A stretch of 64,000 nucleotides of DNA. Origin: JBKQHQ01 sp052148715. Lineage in GTDB: Bacteria > Pseudomonadota > Alphaproteobacteria > Rhizobiales > Xanthobacteraceae. The notes beneath the pieces were generated by a model. It made no database searches. It was not told where the DNA came from and saw only the letters and a list, made by a program, of their open reading frames with translations. Made by a program: the position numbers and the translations under genes. This document shows positions 63,142-64,000 of this stretch, piece after piece. The stretch's first letter is position 1; every line of letters starts with the position of its first letter. The DNA lies in assembly GCA_052148715.1 (NCBI GenBank), contig JBKQHQ010000130.1, forward strand, positions 52,152-116,151. The letters run 5' to 3'.

Positions 63142-63804
63142 CTAGTAGTGCGTCCCTGCAGCGCCAGGAATGCGGGCGCCCGATGCGATCCACCGGTCAT
63201 AGGTCTGAAGCCTCAGTCCGATCTTGTGATAAAAGACCTTCAGGTAACCGTCCCGGCCTTGTGCGACCGCCTCGGGCATGATTGCTTGCAGTTCTTGGGC
63301 GATAACGCCGACATAGGCTTTGTCGCTGCCGCTATAGGCGAAGCGATAGAAGCCAACGCCATTGCCGAGACGACCGAGAAGGGTGATGTCGTGCTTAAGC
63401 CTGACATCGGACCGCCGCCCGCCGCGGCCTCCTCGGAAACCGCCGCCCGCAAAATGGACGCCTCCTGCGCGCGCAAAGCTGCGGCGACTGATGCTACCGA
63501 CGCTCGCATGTCTGCGCTGGGGATGCAGGTTGGCTCTGGCGTGGGTCTTCCCAAAGGCGCTGCCGCGGTTCCGGGCGGTAGCGTGCCTATTCAGAGCACG
63601 ATCGCCCACGCTTGAACGGCCGGCCAGTCCGTGATGCCCGACCCTGGCGTGATCCGCGCCGGGCCGGAGCACCTGCTGGCCGCCGCGGCCACGAAAGTCC
63701 AGCCGACCGGCACCACCTGCTCGAACATTGTTCCCGAATCTCTGTTGCACGAACGCATTATTGTATCTAACTCCGTGACGATGCACCGGATTGTGCTGCC
63801 AGCG
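63142..63804 (-). pseudogene. DUF3300-type / S74-tail gene, 5' end lost
   Basis: The minus-strand frame from about 63804 reads RWQHNPVHRHGVRYNNAFVQQRFG and FRGRGGQQVLRPG, the C-terminal portion of DUF3300 proteins. A Gly/Arg-rich region and then a chaperone-like S74-type end follow: SDVRLKHDITLLGRL, GFYRFAYSGSDKAYVGVIAQELQAIMPEAV and GYLKVFYHKIG. The stop is at 63142. No start or N-terminal DUF3300 domain is present; immediately upstream the sequence becomes ISL3 transposase in another frame. I therefore call it a remnant truncated by an IS-linked rearrangement. Confidence 0.75.
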
Positions 63805-64000
63805 TGTATTTCTGGCCCTTGATGAAGCGGCGCTGGCGGCCCCCGAGCCGGGCATACTCGCGCTTGCGAACCTCATCCAAGGCCTCACCCAGATGGCGGA
63901 TGACATGGAACTTGTCGAACAAAATCGCCGCTTGCGGTGCATGTGCATTCGTCGCCAAACGGAAAGGTTTCCACATGTCCATGACGGCAAGGCGAATGCG
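63800..64000 (-). mobile_element. ISL3-family transposase fragment, 3' truncated and cut by window edge
   Basis: The minus strand from 64000 reads RIRLAVMDMWKPFRLATNAHAP, then ILFDKFHVIRHLGEALDEVRKREYARLGG and RRFIKGQKYTL. This is the ISL3 (DDE_Tnp_ISL3) core, with the DKFH and VR.REY motifs. After KYTL the frame departs from transposase and stops at 63767. The rest of the transposase 3' end is missing, and the 5' end is beyond the window. No terminal inverted repeat is visible at the break. Confidence 0.85.

Overview
The window looks like a chromosomal segment of a high-GC alphaproteobacterium of the order Hyphomicrobiales (Rhizobiales), near Bradyrhizobium, Rhodoplanes or Pseudolabrys. The genus is an inference from gene order and protein style. 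The supporting blocks are gap-pgk-fba; DUF4164-zapA-6S RNA-formyltetrahydrofolate cyclo-ligase; yebC...ruvC-ruvA-ruvB; and ybgC...tolQRAB-pal-cpoB-tilS-ftsH. I saw no rRNA, tRNA, CRISPR array or prophage.

Layout. 1-10400 is a catabolic accessory region: two molybdenum hydroxylases (one cut by the left edge), an XRE regulator, a quinone oxidoreductase, two orphan periplasmic binding proteins and an acyl-CoA ligase. 10829-14094 is a glycolytic operon on the minus strand (gap, pgk, class I aldolase). 14412-17531 holds zapA, 6S RNA, the folate enzyme, a YmdB phosphodiesterase and yebC. 17570-19205 is a minus-strand Rieske oxygenase insert that splits the usual yebC-ruvC neighbourhood. 19334-33735 is the ruv and Tol-Pal block, which also carries a deaminase-like gene between ruvA and ruvB, a Tat-type metallophosphoesterase, and a TetR/DUF2852 pair with a near-ideal operator. 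33794-42049 is a mixed region: MFS transporter, APH/P-loop kinase fusion, NIPSNAP protein, ThDP enzyme, TetR, GNAT, universal stress protein and cytochrome c. 42277-49051 is a glycolate-to-malate module, glcDEF followed by a lysine-rich histone H1-like protein and a malate synthase with its own roughly 190-residue histone-like tail. 49278-52813 has a Tat-exported flavoprotein and membrane stress proteins. 52912-62255 is an acetyl-CoA / acyl-CoA module: fabI, ackA, two membrane proteins, CoA-transferase A/B, a phosphate acetyltransferase and a PhaC-like DUF3141 protein. The right edge holds a truncated ISL3 transposase joined to the truncated 3' end of a DUF3300/S74-like gene.

How the genes work together. 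GlcDEF oxidises glycolate to glyoxylate, and malate synthase condenses glyoxylate with acetyl-CoA. Pta, AckA and the CoA-transferase interconvert acetyl-CoA, acetyl-phosphate, acetate and acetoacetyl-CoA, beside a PHA-synthase-like protein and FabI, which suggests carbon-overflow or storage metabolism. Tol-Pal, CpoB, ZapA and FtsH form the envelope and division core.

The most unusual item is the histone-tailed malate synthase at 46901-49051, overlapping a separate histone-like gene at 46507-46923. Also worth attention are the perfect 11-bp-arm operator at 24219-24241, the Rieske insert between yebC and ruvC, the deaminase between ruvA and ruvB, and the IS/DUF3300 junction at about 63800.
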